Shown: in pieces, positions 52,219-63,844 of the stretch
Position numbering within the stretch: position 1 is the first letter of the stretch
Layout of the letters: every line of letters begins with the position of its first letter
Origin: Dactylorhiza incarnata
Taxonomy: Eukaryota; Streptophyta; Magnoliopsida; Asparagales; Orchidaceae
Reading direction: 5' to 3'
DNA length: 64,000 nt
Assembly: GCA_033032865.1 (NCBI GenBank)
Contig: JAWHQI010000304.1
Location: 3,091,001 to 3,155,000 of the forward strand
Translations under genes and position numbers: made by a program
The notes under the pieces: model-generated
Seen by the model: the letters and a program-made list of their open reading frames with translations, nothing else
Told to the model about the DNA's origin: nothing
Database searches by the model: none

Positions 52219-52933
52219 TGTTAGACAAAAATCTACGCGAACGACAACTTTAAATGCGTAGTATGCAGAATAAAACTTAAGGTGGAAGAATAAGATCAAA
52301 CCTCTGGCAATTGATGCTTTCTCCGAGTAGGCCTCCGACGCGAGTAACGATCTTCTAAGCCCTTGATCATTCCCTCTAGATGATGTAGGATGATTGAGTG
52401 ATTGAACTTATGGACTGAGTACCCTTCCATGGGTATTTATAGATGTGTTGTGATCAAACACATTCACTCAATGGGTAGTTACCACTAATGGATAGTTTTC
52501 ACTTAAGTGGGTAGTTATCCACATAATAGATAATTATTGGTCATTCATTTTAAATGAGAAGTTATCCGTATAGTGAGAAGTTATTGATCATAACTTAAAT
52601 GAGAAGTTATCCATATCATGAGAAGTTATTAACCATATTAATTAAAATAATTTCAGAATTTATTTATTACTTAATTATTTTAACATTATAATTTCAGAAT
52701 TAATTAATTAACAATAATTAAAAGGTTACAAAACTATATATATAGCTTACTAATGTAAATTATATCATAAATCGAATGACATAAAACTTGTCTGTCGGCT
52801 AAAATTTTAATTCAAAGTGAATTTATGTTTGGAGACTTGATAAAATCATCAAATTATGTCAAATTTTAATTCATGTGGGTAAATTAAAAATGATATATTT
52901 GATATTTATCCTAATTAATTATATTAAATATAA
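52219..52933 (-). repeat. LTR of remnant F (lower)
   Basis: Minus-strand TGTTATATTTAATATAATT to ..GTCTAACA. A TATA-like box (minus strand CATCTATAAATACC, near 52436) is visible. Confidence 0.7.
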
Positions 52934-53393
52934 CAATATTCCGTGGGATAAAATTATTATGTTAATTTAATTGATTACAATTATGGTTGCGTTTTGTTGA
53001 GCTGTTGCTGATGAAAAGTTGTTTATCAGAGATGGAGTTTTGAAGAAGTTTTGTTGCTGAGAAATAGAGTTTTGTCAGGAAAACTGTTTGAATTAAATGG
53101 AGTTTTCAGTGCTGATTGAAATGGAGTTTTGAAAAAACTGTTTGGAAAGCAAATGGAGTTTTGATGATTTTTTTCTTAATAAAGTACGCAATGCAGTTTT
53201 AACGCATCGGAGCTGATTGGAAAATTGTCCCGACCAAAGTTAATTTCCCGAACTCCGTTCGGCCTCATGCCAGTTTTTCTTAAATAGGCCGATCATCAGA
53301 AAATATTAAAAAGATCATCAGAAAATATTCTGAAATTAGTTGTGCATACAGACATGAATTTGACTTTGGATTTCCATCAAGACAGAGATTAAA

Positions 53394-53409
53394 ACCGCTC
53401 TGATACCAA
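53394..53409 (-). promoter_or_regulatory. primer-binding site of remnant F
   Basis: Minus-strand TTGGTATCAGAGCGG directly after the LTR. TGGTATCAGAGC is the classical initiator-Met tRNA site of copia elements. Confidence 0.9.
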
Positions 53410-53410
53410 A

Positions 53411-53850
53411 TGATAGAAAAAAATCTACGCGAACGACAACTTTAAACGCGTAGTATGCAGAATAAAACTTAAGGCGGAAGAATAGGATCAAACCTCCGGC
53501 CATTGATGCTTTCTCTGAGTATGGCTCCGACGCGAGTAACGATCTTGTAAGCCCTCGATCACTCCCTCTAGATGGTGTAGGATGAATGGTGATTGAACTT
53601 ATGGACCGAGTACCCCTCCATAGGCATTTATAGATATGTTGTCATCAATCACACCCACTCAATAGGTAGTTATCACTAATGGATAGTTTTCACTTTAGTG
53701 GGTAGTTATCCTCATCATAGATAATTATTGGACATTCATTTTAAATGAGAAATTATATGTATAGTAAGAAGTTATTGACCATAACTTAAATGAGAAGTTA
53801 TTCTTATCTTGGGAAGTTATTAACCATATTAATTCAAGTAATTTCAAAAC
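53411..53850 (-). repeat. LTR of remnant F (upper, truncated)
   Basis: It starts TGATAGAAAAAAATCTACGC on the plus strand, matching 52219 onward. Homology ends near 53850. Confidence 0.7.
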
Positions 53851-53940
53851 CCTTCCTTTCGACATTTTTTTATCAGCTTCGACCTATATACTAGAACTTA
53901 AAATTTCAACGTCGGGATTTTTTTTGGCATTTTTAAACAA

Positions 53941-56191
53941 CTTAGTAATTATGTTGATTTCTACCATGCCAATTTGTATGTTGTATGATGCAAAGTCATA
54001 TATTTTAGCACCATAAAGCAATCTGATCGATGCCCACAATGTGTTATATATAAAACTATGTTAATGCTCATGAAAAGTAAAATAATAAAGTATAACAAAA
54101 ACAATCAAAACAGAGTCTGAGAAGAAACAAAGCAACTAGCATTAATTATCAAATGGGACCAAGTGATTACAAAGTCAACTAAAAATCCAATATAAAAATG
54201 AAAAATGAAAAATATTAAAATGTGATTCACAGGCCGAACACAAAGCTAAAAAAGCATAAGCAAATTAAAACAAAAGAAAATTAGCTATCTAAAGAATAGC
54301 AACCACAAATCAGATTGATCTCCGAGCTAGGTTTATCCCTAATAAAAATAATTAGAATGCATTGATTAATCACCTTATTATCAAGAGAATGCTATTGATA
54401 TGTTATTAACTATGCAAAACAATACAAAATTATTAAAAATATATTCATATGTATATAAACAAGTGTAAGTAGTCATAAGAGTGTGTAAGCAATATATATG
54501 CGCACTAAGAAAATAGAAAGAAATGCCTAAATAATAAGACATGCACGTCAAATATGTGTCTTAAATAGTCTATCTACTATACTATACAAGTGCCCAAAAT
54601 AATAAAATTTTCAGTTTGCTACTAACTACCTATTATACCCACACAATCATCAGATGTCAAGACAATCTTCAAACTATGTCAGTATAGTCTGATCAAGTTC
54701 ATGTTTATGCTAGCTCATAGGTCTCACTCAATGTGACCAACAAAAGAATCTCGCCTCACTTGATAAATGAATTTGAGCTATGATATCATCAAAACAAAGT
54801 GTGTCATTGTCTCTAATCTACAAATCACATAAGACGTTTTGTACAAAGACACGCGTATCAACACAACTACTCATGCACATCTCATTGTTAGATTATATAA
54901 AAGACATGTCACTAAATAATCTTAAATACAGTACATCAATCATGCAACTCAATGCATCTAATATCACAAATCTACTACACATGGTCTCTAGAGCATAATG
55001 TAACATCTCAAACTCGATGAGGGTGCAAAGTGCTTTGTGTGCAGTAAAACCAAGAGAAAACAGCTCTTAGCAATTATGTTGATTTCTACCATGGCAATTT
55101 GTATGTTGTAGGATGCAAAGTCATATATTTTAGCACCATATATAAAGCCCACAATGTGTTATAAAACTATGTTAATGCTCATGAAAAATAGAATAATAAA
55201 GTATAACAAAAACAATCAAAGCAGAGTATGAGAAGAAACAAAGCAACTAGCATTAATTATCAAATGGGACCAAGTGATTACAAAGTCAACTAAAAATCCA
55301 ATATAAAAATGAGAAATGAAAAATATTAAAATGTGATTCACAAGCCAAACACAAAGCTAAAAAGCATAAGCAAATTAAAACAAAAGAAAATTAGCTATCT
55401 AAAGAATAGCAACCACAAATCAGATTGATCTACGAGCTAGGTTTATCCCTAATAAAAATAATTAGAATGCATTGATTAATCACCTTATTATCAAGAGAAT
55501 GCTATTGATATGTTATTAACTATGCAAAACAATACAAAATTATTAAAAAAATATTCATATGTATATAAACAAGTGTAAGTAGTCATAAGAGTGTGTAAGC
55601 AATATATATGCGCACTAAGAAAATAGAAAGAAATGCCTAAATAATAAGACATGCACGTCAAATATGTGTCTTAAATAGTCTATCTACTATACTATACAAT
55701 TGCCCAAAATAATAAAATTTTCAGTTTGCTACTAACTACCTATTATACCCACACAATCATCAGATGTCAAGACAATCTTCAAACTATATCAGTATAGTCT
55801 GATCAAGTTCATGTTTATGCTAGCTCATAGGTCTCACTCAATGTGACCAACAAATTAAGAATCTTGCCTCACTTGATAAATGAATTTGAGCTATGATATC
55901 ATCAAAGCAAAGTGTGTCATTGTCGCTAATCTACAAATCACATAAGATGTTTTGTACAAAGACATGTGTATGGACTAGTATCATCAACACAACTACTCAT
56001 GCACATCTCATTGTTAGATTATATAAAAGACACGTCACTAAATAATCTTAAATACACTACATCAATCATGCAACTCAACACATCTAATATTACAAATCTA
56101 CTAGACATGGTCTCTAGAGCATAATGTAACATCTCAAGTCCGATGAGGGTGCAAAGTGCTTTGTGTGTAGTAAAACCTAGAGAAAACAGCT
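53941..56191. repeat. 1125-bp tandem direct duplication
   Basis: Units 53941-55065 and 55066-56191 match almost base for base, with a few substitutions and small indels (for example an insertion near 55977). No gene is apparent in either unit. Each ends with TGTAACATCTCAA and GATGAGGGTGCAAAGTGC, and with GAAAACAGCTCYTAGCA. Confidence 0.95.
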
Positions 56192-57215
56192 CCTAGCAGG
56201 CTTCTAAGTGAAAGAAAATGCATAAATGAATTGAAAATCACATTAAAATTGGAGGAAAAGTTTTGAGCTTAAATAATATTCAAAGCCTCAAATATCATAC
56301 GCCTTTTTGGAGCATGTGGTGGAGTTGTGTTGGAAACTTCATGGTTAAACATACTCTGGTAGTAGTCCTAGGATGTGTGACCTCCCAGAAAATTCGCGAT
56401 GTGTGTCACATGTGGAAAAGAGCCAAGTCGTTCGGTTCAGCTCAGTGTGGGCTGAGATGAACCAATGCGGACATTACTTCTCATATTGTGATGGTTAAGT
56501 CATTATAAATGATATCAAAACCAGTCCTCTTGCTTGCAGTATGACGTGTGGTTTCGGGGATGAACCAAGTGGAAGCTAGGGGGCATGTAACATCCTGAGT
56601 CCGGTGAGAGCGGCCTGATGAGGGCAGGGAGCGTTTGGGGGGGCAGTGAAGATCATACAGTAGTCCTAGCAAAGGACAATCCTCCAATATAACTACCATA
56701 AACCTAAAGTATGTACATAGTTTGGTTGGTCTACAACAACCAGGCCTCAAAACTACTCCGGTTAGAGCTAGCATCTCGAGGGGGAGACCTATCACAACTT
56801 GTTGACATAACACAAGTGATAACAGTCGTAGTTCATCGAAAAACGGACACCCAAGATACGCCTCATGTCAATTTCTATCTTCAAAGGTACATAAGTAACA
56901 CCTCAACCTTGCCAACTTAAGTCGACAATCAACATCGCTCGAGCCCAAGTTCTTCTCCACAATGCTAGCCCTAACCAACTAAATTTTACGTAGAATTTGA
57001 TCAGTTGATTTTAATAAAATTTATAAAATTTGATCAGGTAAATTAATAAAATTTTACGCCAAATTTCCTGAATAGACAAATATATATAGGAATAAATCCT
57101 CATTGGAAACGGTAAACGGGTGAAGTTAGCGGGTCGAAATCCGATTCCAACTACCCGAACCACGTCGATCGTCTCTTCCACCGAACTATAACCGTCACTC
57201 AGTCAACCCCTGGCC
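56192..57215. other. retroelement-like spacer upstream of the OFP gene
   Basis: ATGTAACATCCTGAGTCCGG near 56586 resembles the end motifs of the duplicated unit. It may be an old LTR remnant. I see no gene. Confidence 0.4.
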
Positions 57216-57221
57216 TTCTCT

Positions 57222-57229
57222 TATAAAAA
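57222..57229 (+). promoter_or_regulatory. TATA box of the OFP gene
   Basis: CTTATAAAAATCACC, about 90 bp before the ATG. Transcription would start near 57250-57260. Confidence 0.7.
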
Positions 57230-57315
57230 TCACCACACCACAGATATTAATCTTGCATTCCTACTCTGGAAATAACCAAAGCTAGCTCTCTTCGTTCTTC
57301 TTCCTCCTCCGCCTC

Positions 57316-58161
57316 ATGGCTCGCCGGCTCTTGGATTCCTCCACCTCCAAAGATGACGATATCAGCTCCGACCAGTCGCGCCCACCAAAACAATCCACTC
57401 CATCCAACCTCCGCATCGCCCCCGTCGTCTCATCCTCCTTCTGCTGCCCCCGACGCCGCCGCATCCCTCGCCCCAAACTTTCGGCGGCGGCTGACGCCGC
57501 CGCCGATGATCTCTCCCGTGCGAGGGAAACCCCTGCTTATCTCTGGCGCAAGGATGAGAAATGGCACCCAGTCTCATATGACGGATTCTCAGCCGCCACT
57601 GCCGCCGCCATCTCGGCATCTGCACCGTCCCCCTCTCCGCCCTCCAACGTAATATCCGACCGCCCCCGCCACCGCCGCCGCACTTCCAAGAAGAAACCGC
57701 GGCAGCCCAAACCGTCCCGAATGTTCTCCAGCGACGAAGAGGAAGACCGGGACGAAGAGGAGGAGGCTGATTTAACGACGGCGGATAACTCTTTTGAGAT
57801 GACGGAGTTAAAGACGCGGAGGGCTGCGGTGATGGAGGGCACGAAAACAGAGACCAACTCGCCGTGGAGGAGCCGTCTGTCTCCGTACCTCGGAGTGGGG
57901 GAGGGGGAGAGCATGGCGGTGGTGAAGCAGTCGGAGGATCCTAGGGCGGATTTCCGGCGCTCAATGGCTGAGATGGTGGTGGAGAAGGAGATATACGAAG
58001 CCGCGGATTTGGAGAAGCTGCTCCAATGCTTTCTCTCGCTCAATTCGCAGCATCACCACCGCGCCATCATCGCCGCCTTCACCGATGTGTGGGAGGCGCT
58101 TTATCCGGCGACTCCGTTCGTACGAAGTCCTGGCCCCGGCAGCCAACTCGCTGCCTATTAA
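57316..58161 (+). CDS. OVATE family protein (transcriptional repressor type)
   Basis: 281 codons in one exon, as is usual for OFPs. The start is the first ATG after the TATA box, in CCTCATGG context. Residues about 199-263 form the C-terminal OVATE domain: SMAVVKQSEDPRADFRRSMA, EMVVEKEIYEAADLEKLLQC and FLSLNSQHHHRAIIAAFTDV, then WEAL. A basic segment RPRHRRRTSKKKPRQPK (about 116-132) suggests nuclear import. It is followed by an acidic run (DEEEDRDEEEEAD). PAYLWRKDEKWHPVSYD (73-89) may be a family motif. OFPs bind TALE homeodomain proteins and repress transcription, affecting organ shape and secondary walls. No LxLxL repression motif is evident. Coding GC content is high. It is the only host gene here I can support; the OFP subclass is not assigned. 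Confidence 0.9.
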   Translation: MARRLLDSSTSKDDDISSDQSRPPKQSTPSNLRIAPVVSSSFCCPRRRRIPRPKLSAAADAAADDLSRARETPAYLWRKDEKWHPVSYDGFSAATAAAISASAPSPSPPSNVISDRPRHRRRTSKKKPRQPKPSRMFSSDEEEDRDEEEEADLTTADNSFEMTELKTRRAAVMEGTKTETNSPWRSRLSPYLGVGEGESMAVVKQSEDPRADFRRSMAEMVVEKEIYEAADLEKLLQCFLSLNSQHHHRAIIAAFTDVWEALYPATPFVRSPGPGSQLAAY

Positions 58162-58199
58162 TTAACGGCGGCGAGGTAAAGGTAGAAGAGAAGATCCGC

Positions 58200-58260
58200 A
58201 GGCGAACTTGTTTGATTTGAATGTGTATGATTTTATGTATTGTATTATTCTACTTTACGC
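58200..58260 (+). terminator. probable 3' UTR/poly(A) region of the OFP gene
   Basis: TGTGTATGATTTTATGTATT and TTGTATTATT follow the stop within 100 bp, in keeping with plant far-upstream elements. No firm AATAAA. Confidence 0.4.
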
Positions 58261-58261
58261 G

Positions 58262-58621
58262 AGATTATTCAAAGTTTGAAGTTTAAACCGTTGGAATTGG
58301 GGATCATTGGACTATTCGGGATACACGATGAGAGAAAAAAAAATCATGGCATAATTAGTTATTTAGTTCTTCAGATCAGGCTTGTTCGGCGGCCAATATT
58401 TCTGCTGAGAATTGAAATTCAATGCAATTTCGTGGGAATTCATTTTAGCCTAAATTTCTCTCCCTCATTTCCAACCTACCGACATCTTCATTCACAACTC
58501 CGAGCCTCCCGTAGTCCGTTCTCACGACTAAGAAAGAAACTTGCACATTCATTTACTCCTTCCTCCCCACACTAACCCGTATTTTTCTCCGGTGACTAAA
58601 AGGTGATATGCCTTTCTTCAT
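58262..58621. other. intergenic stretch, no gene
   Basis: Nothing beyond short open frames without signatures. Confidence 0.5.
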
Positions 58622-58763
58622 TTCTCCTTCCCTCCCAAGCTTTCGCTGCTAGCATCATTTATTGCATAGAAGAAGACTTTCATAGCGAGCTTCTCCTTCC
58701 CTCCCAAACTCAACTTTGTGGCTTACGGTCGAGCAAATGGTGGCATAGAAGAAGACTTTCTAA
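58622..58763. repeat. two-unit direct repeat
   Basis: CTCCTTCCCTCCCAA followed by GCATAGAAGAAGACTTTC occurs twice, about 77 bp apart. Confidence 0.8.
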
Positions 58764-58764
58764 G

Positions 58765-58998
58765 GGGGACAGGGTGGGGCCCTCCCCCAACCCCCTCCCC
58801 CCTCAAATATTTTGTAAAAATAGATAGTGAATTTGGATTTCTCTCTTCGAGACAGTGAATTTTGACAACTTACACGTCAAAACGGTGACCGAATGAGGGA
58901 GAAACGGTTCCGATAAGGTGGAGACATTCAAAATAAAAATTGGTCGGAGAAAGACAAAGTCTGGCCCCCCTTATTGAACTTCCTGGATCCGCCCCTGC
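58765..58998 (+). mobile_element. non-autonomous TIR element, copy 2
   Basis: Shares AAAAATAGATAGTGAATTTG, CTTACACGTCAAAA and AAGGTGGAG with 34555-34790. It ends GACAAAGTCTGGCCCCCC...GGATCCGCCCCTG. The left end is approximate. Confidence 0.5.
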
Positions 58999-59169
58999 GC
59001 ATCCCCTCGTCGTATTTTTTTTCGCGTGCACGCGCGTGGTGCCCCCCCCCCCCCCCCGACGCGCGCTCTTCACCCCGTTGTACCGACTTCATCGCCGTCA
59101 CCACCGTCGTCGACGAACCTGCCCGGGCCAATCCGGGGGGGGGGGATATCCATCATTTTCTCGAAGTAA

Positions 59170-60880
59170 GTGATTCAGATGATCAGAAAATAGCACTCTC
59201 ATTCACCCGTTCAAACTCCAAATTGCGCAATTAATAGCACGCCCACATAAAAGCTATAAAAAGGTCATCAGGACTTCATCTGAAGACATGCAACCAAAAG
59301 GTTAAGACAGAACTCTGAAGTTTTCTGGTGAAGACTCGACACTTTGACTCTAATGCTCAGCACTCACTCTGACTCTCCTGCTCAGCTTTCACTCTGACTC
59401 TCCTGCTCAACATTCACTCTGACTCTCCTGCTCATCGTCCACTCTAACTCTCATGCTCATCGTCCGCTCTGACTGCTCTCTGGCTCAGCGTTCACTCTGA
59501 TCGCTCTCTTGCTCAGTGTTCGCTATGCGCCAGCTCCATAGACTGCTTAAAACAGCGCTCACGCGAGCGCCGTTGAAGACTTAATTTATTTCCTTCCTCA
59601 AAATACTTATAAAAGGAGCGGTGAGCACAGCACTATTCTGTGTGGAGCAGAGCGCGCAGCACTGTTCCGCGCGGAGCAAGATGTCGCGCAGATATCAAGC
59701 AACATTATAAGCCCCAAGGGGTGTTGACTTAGTCACCCCCCCCCCCCCATTAGGCGTTGGTCGACTTAGTTAGTGCCTAAGCTGGGCGCTGAATTCAGCG
59801 CCCAGTCATGGCGTTCAAGGGAGGTCACGCGACTTCGCAACCTTAGCGCACGTCTTCGAGCGAGCCTTCGTACGCACGATTCCGCATGAGCTTCCACGCT
59901 TGCGTGACTCAACGCGAGCCTCTGTACACACACCTCCACGTGAGCCTCCATGCCACCTTTCTCGTCGTGCTCATCGTCGCACTCGCCTCCCAACGTCGCG
60001 CCCACCTCCCGCCGCCGCACCCGGGCCTCCTGCCTCCCTCCGTCGTGCCCCTCTCCCGCCGCCGTGCCCCCCTCCCGCCGTCGTGCCTGCCTCCCGCCTT
60101 CGCACTTTCCTCCTGCCACTGCGTGTGCCATCACCGCCGCGCACCGCGCTCGCCACATCTCACTGCCGCCGCCGCCTCCTGGCGCCGTGCTCACCGCTGT
60201 CGTCGCCTCCCGATATTGCGCTCACCACTGACGCCGCTGGCCATGCCCGAATTGCCATGAGGACAAGATCGTCAAATTCACAAAATTGGCAATCTGAGTG
60301 CCCCTGAGCGAGAGTTCTCATTCGTCTGTCTGGTGGTTATGGTGGCGCAATACTGGGACGCCCTTCTCAACGGCTATAAAAAGGGTCCCGAGCTCTCATT
60401 TGAAGAGACGACATTCTACACGAGAGAGAGCTCCTTCGAAGATCACTTGAAGATTGCTCGAAGATCCTTTAAAGACAACTAGGAGATCTCTTTCGGCCTT
60501 TGGAGATCCCTTCGAAGGCGACTCAGAGATCTCCTTCGGCTCCGCGCTCCCAGTTCAGAATTCCCGCAGTTGCGTTCATCATTCCAGACAGCTTCAGAGC
60601 GTGCATCTTTGCGCTCCACTTTCCGAAACATCGGTGATCCAGAAATCTAATTGTAACGAGCGGTTACATGTCACCCTCGAGAAATAACTATTTATAACAT
60701 TCTGAAAGATAGTGGATATTTTCCGGCACCGATTCGGCCCCGTGATTTTTTTTCTTTTCGAGTTTTTCCATGTCGAGCGTCTTGCTGTCAGCGTTTGGTT
60801 CTTTTTGTGACTGTTTGCGCGCTCGGCTCACTCTCAAGCTAAGACGGTTCATTTCGACCGGACCGTGAGAGCGTCGAGCG
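59170..60880 (+). mobile_element. LTR-like sequence with two TATA boxes
   Basis: Two similar promoter blocks: AAGCTATAAAAAGGTCATC (59252) and GGCTATAAAAAGGGTCCC (60373), each followed by a CTTCATCTGAAGA- or CTCATTTGAAGAGA-like stretch. After the second, GAAAGATAGTGGATATTTTC and ..CCCGTGATTTTTTTTC are typical of copia LTR 3' parts. The boundaries and coding part are missing. Pro/Arg-rich open frames at 59886-60307 arise from GC-rich CCGCCG repeats and are not genes. Confidence 0.45.
59342..59516. repeat. 25-bp tandem repeat, about 7 units
   Basis: The unit is close to CACTCTGACTCTCCTGCTCA plus five bases; later copies are diverged. It lies between the two TATA boxes of the LTR-like region. 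Confidence 0.85.
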
Positions 60881-60976
60881 ACCCGCATCAAAACTATTAC
60901 ATAAATAGACAAAGCACACCCCCTAGTGAGAATCGAACCAATAACTTTCATTTTCATGTCATGAGGCCTCAACTTA

Positions 60977-61181
60977 GGCTGCGTTTGGCGCGGCATATCG
61001 CGACTTATTTATCCCGGTGTGGTTGGACAAAAATGTCATTGTGTAATCAAAATCTTATGCCTCAAACTAGTTTCTGTTTTTTTGTAACGGTAGTAACATT
61101 TGTCAGACCAAACATACATTCTATGACAATGACGTTTTTGTCCAACCTCGTCGGAACAAATAAGCCGCGTCAAACGCAGCC
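60977..61181. mobile_element. Tourist-like MITE
   Basis: Termini GGCTGCGTTTGGCGCGG and CCGCGTCAAACGCAGCC, flanked by TTA (60974-60976 and 61182-61184). 205 bp, no coding capacity. Confidence 0.85.
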
Positions 61182-61439
61182 TTAGCCAAGTGGGCAAGCC
61201 TCATTGGCCAAATCACATAGATTTAAACTGTACCTACAATTCAAGGTATTGTTTAAACGGATTAAAGAAATTGAGCAACTCAAATTCAACTAATGATGTA
61301 ATACATTATAAAGAAAAATATTGTTTATAAATAGAAAGTTTATACTGATTCACTGTATTTAATGCTGATCAATTATTTGCTCTTCGGATGGAAGTCAAAC
61401 ATGTCTTCGAAATTTAAAAACACTACGGTCGGCCGATTT

Positions 61440-61660
61440 AGGCTTCTTTTGGCGTGGTGGTGGTGGTGGTCGTGAACGCCATGATCATGAATCGTCGTTC
61501 GTGAACGCCTGACCTCGCCTACCAAAATTCATGCATTTTATGCTCAAAACTAGTCTATTTTCTTTATAGCGGTCGTAATCTTTGTCTTGCCGAACGTACA
61601 TTCTATGATAATGATGTTTTTGATTAAACTCACAGGAGCAAATAAGTTTAGGGAGCTTTA
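61440..61660. mobile_element. diverged relative of the 60977 MITE
   Basis: It shares CTCAAAACTAGTCTATTTTC, GTAATCTTTGTC and ACATTCTATGATAATGATGT with the internal part of the MITE at 60977-61181. The terminal repeat is degraded (GGCTTCTTTTGGCG at the left). Confidence 0.6.
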
Positions 61661-63283
61661 AGCATGCATCCAAATTGAAGTGAGACAGTCACGGTCGAGG
61701 AATAATTCAACTAATTATTACTAAGGCTTTATTGTGATGAATTTATTTATACGCATAATTAAATACTTTAGGCTCCAAATGGCGTGAAGGCCTGAGTTGG
61801 CCGGCGTTATTTGGCCTTTGGGCGACGTACAGTTGCAAAGCACTTGTCCTGATGTACTACTTTGATTCAGTCCGTGCCGGTGTGGGATTCCATGAGAAGA
61901 ATTGATTCTTAATTAGCGATCAAAGGAGGCTATTTGCACTCACTTTTTTTAGCATATTTTTCATTCCTATAATCGCACCCCTAAACCCAAAATACCGGTT
62001 GCGTTCGCTCGGTAGGCTTTTCGCGCGCCTCGACGTTTGTCTCTGGGAGGTCCGCACGCTGCTCGACATCGAGTCCTTCGGCGAAGACCGGCGATAATTT
62101 TTTCCCTTCCTACTTCGGCGCAGAATCGAGTCCTAGGAGTTACAGCGGATGGGATCTAGCATGCGGGATTATCCTTTCGCTCGCTGCTCGGCATCCAGCG
62201 GACGGGATCTGCACAGGTTGCTCCGTAGAGGTTTTCAGGTGCTCCGTAGCGGACGGGATCTTCCATTCCTGCAATTCCGGAAGAGATTTCTTTTCTAACA
62301 TTTGTTTACCTGAAAGGTATAATTGTTATGATTGCTCAGAGTTTTTCATTTTTATGTGATTATGGTTTTGTGAATCAGTTGATTGTACCTAGTAATTTAA
62401 ATGCATCTTACAATTGAGGAATTACCCAAGCCCTCAGCAATAAATGTTGGGAATCATTTTATAACGAGCACAATTTTTTTTTAATATAAAGGAATTAATT
62501 TAATGAGTACGTAACGCTGGTCTATGCATTAGGTTCGTTGTAATTATTCAGAGAGTCGATCCCCTAACCGATAGACAAAAGCCCCGTGTCAATTTAGGGT
62601 GTGATAGAAGGGTTTTTACTCGTGCTAGTCAGAACAACAAGGGTTGGGTTAAGAAATGTTGAAGAAAGGCTGGATCTGAGTAATGTGGTCGCCCATTTTC
62701 TTTAAAAGGACGAAAATCTCCCGGGCTTAAATGAGGCGGACCTTAGAAGTGAAATGTGGACTGAGTTTGTACATTAATTAAGAGGCAATAATCAGGGTGC
62801 TAATATCAACTCTGTTTCATGAGCCCGTAATTTTTTATTATATTATATCACATATATTATTTATTAACTTATCTCATATATTAATTGAAAGATGAGATTT
62901 CAAGTGTCGCAACAGTAGCTGTCCCGCGATTATTCACGCGTTTTTTTGTATATAAACGCGAGCTGTGAGAACATAAAAAAAAAAAAAAAAACAAAAACGC
63001 ATGCTGCATTATTCACTCGTGTTTATTATAATTTATATTTTATTTTATTTTATATATGTTATAAAACGTTTATATAAATTTTGTAAAATTTATTAACGTT
63101 AATATAGGTTTATAAACGATATAAATTTGTATAAACATAAATATAATATAAATAGTTATAAATTTAAACATTATAAACGTATATTAATTATAAAAGTTAA
63201 AATATAAATTAGTATTTATATTAACTGTATATGTATTATAAAAGTTAATTATAAGTAAAGTTTTAAGAACCGGACCAGAAATT
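61661..63283. other. intergenic stretch, no gene
   Basis: Mostly AT-rich, with a GC-rich block at 61980-62290 (repeated GCGGACGGGATCT) that could be an untranslated first exon but has no support. A-run at 62976-62992. Confidence 0.4.
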
Positions 63284-63844
63284 TAGGCTGCGTTTGGTTC
63301 GGCTTATAAGCTCCGGTGCGGCAGAAACGAAACGAAGTTATTGGCGACAGCATTGTTTGGCGCTGCTGATGGACGAAACGGAGGTTATTAATAACCTCCG
63401 TTTCTTTGTTAAGGCGGGACGCGGGTTGAAGGGCCAGTCCAGCCGCGCCGGAACCGCTCAATAGGTTTTCCTGCAGCCGCGATTCACTCCCAGGACTCGC
63501 GCGCGACAGAACTTCTCTTCCCCGGCGGTCCATCCTGGTGTCGATCGCTTAGGGCTCGCTCTCTCCCCTTCGACGCCTCCGTCCTCGTTGAAGCTACCAC
63601 ATAGGGCGTGCTTGGAAGCCGTCCATTCTCCTGCCGATCGCCTAGGGCACGCTCTCTCTCCCCTGTTCAAATCGGCAAGAAAAAGCTCCTGTATTCAGAT
63701 CTCCCCCTTCACGAAGAATCACCAAGCTACTCCATTGCAGATCTGTGTGTGCTTGCAAGCTTTACCGTGGATCTCCTCTATCGATCGGCCACCAGTGCGG
63801 AGGTATAAATTTTTTTCCTCAATCCCATTTTTTCCTCATTCTCA
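63284..63844. other. GC-rich block, possible 5' UTR or MITE edge
   Basis: Starts TTAGGCTGCGTTTGGTTCGG, the Tourist-type terminus, and holds a palindrome at 63375-63405 (GGAGGTTATTAATAACCTCC). Further on, GCGGAG|GTATAAAT at about 63799 could be an exon end. The window ends before any coding region. Confidence 0.35.

Larger units (their letters stand above)
52219..53850 (-). mobile_element. internally deleted copia remnant F
   Basis: Two homologous LTR segments, 52219-52933 and 53411-53850, share CAAAAATCTACGCGAACGAC-like starts, GAGAAGTTATCC-type repeats and GGTAGTTAYC. A primer-binding site lies at 53394-53409. The interval 52934-53393 is far too short for gag-pol. The upper LTR is cut off near 53850. 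It is a deletion derivative or a very small element. Confidence 0.75.

Noticed and set aside
59886..60307. Pro/Arg-rich open frames
   Set aside because: Three overlapping frames of low-complexity CCGCCG-type sequence without any domain.
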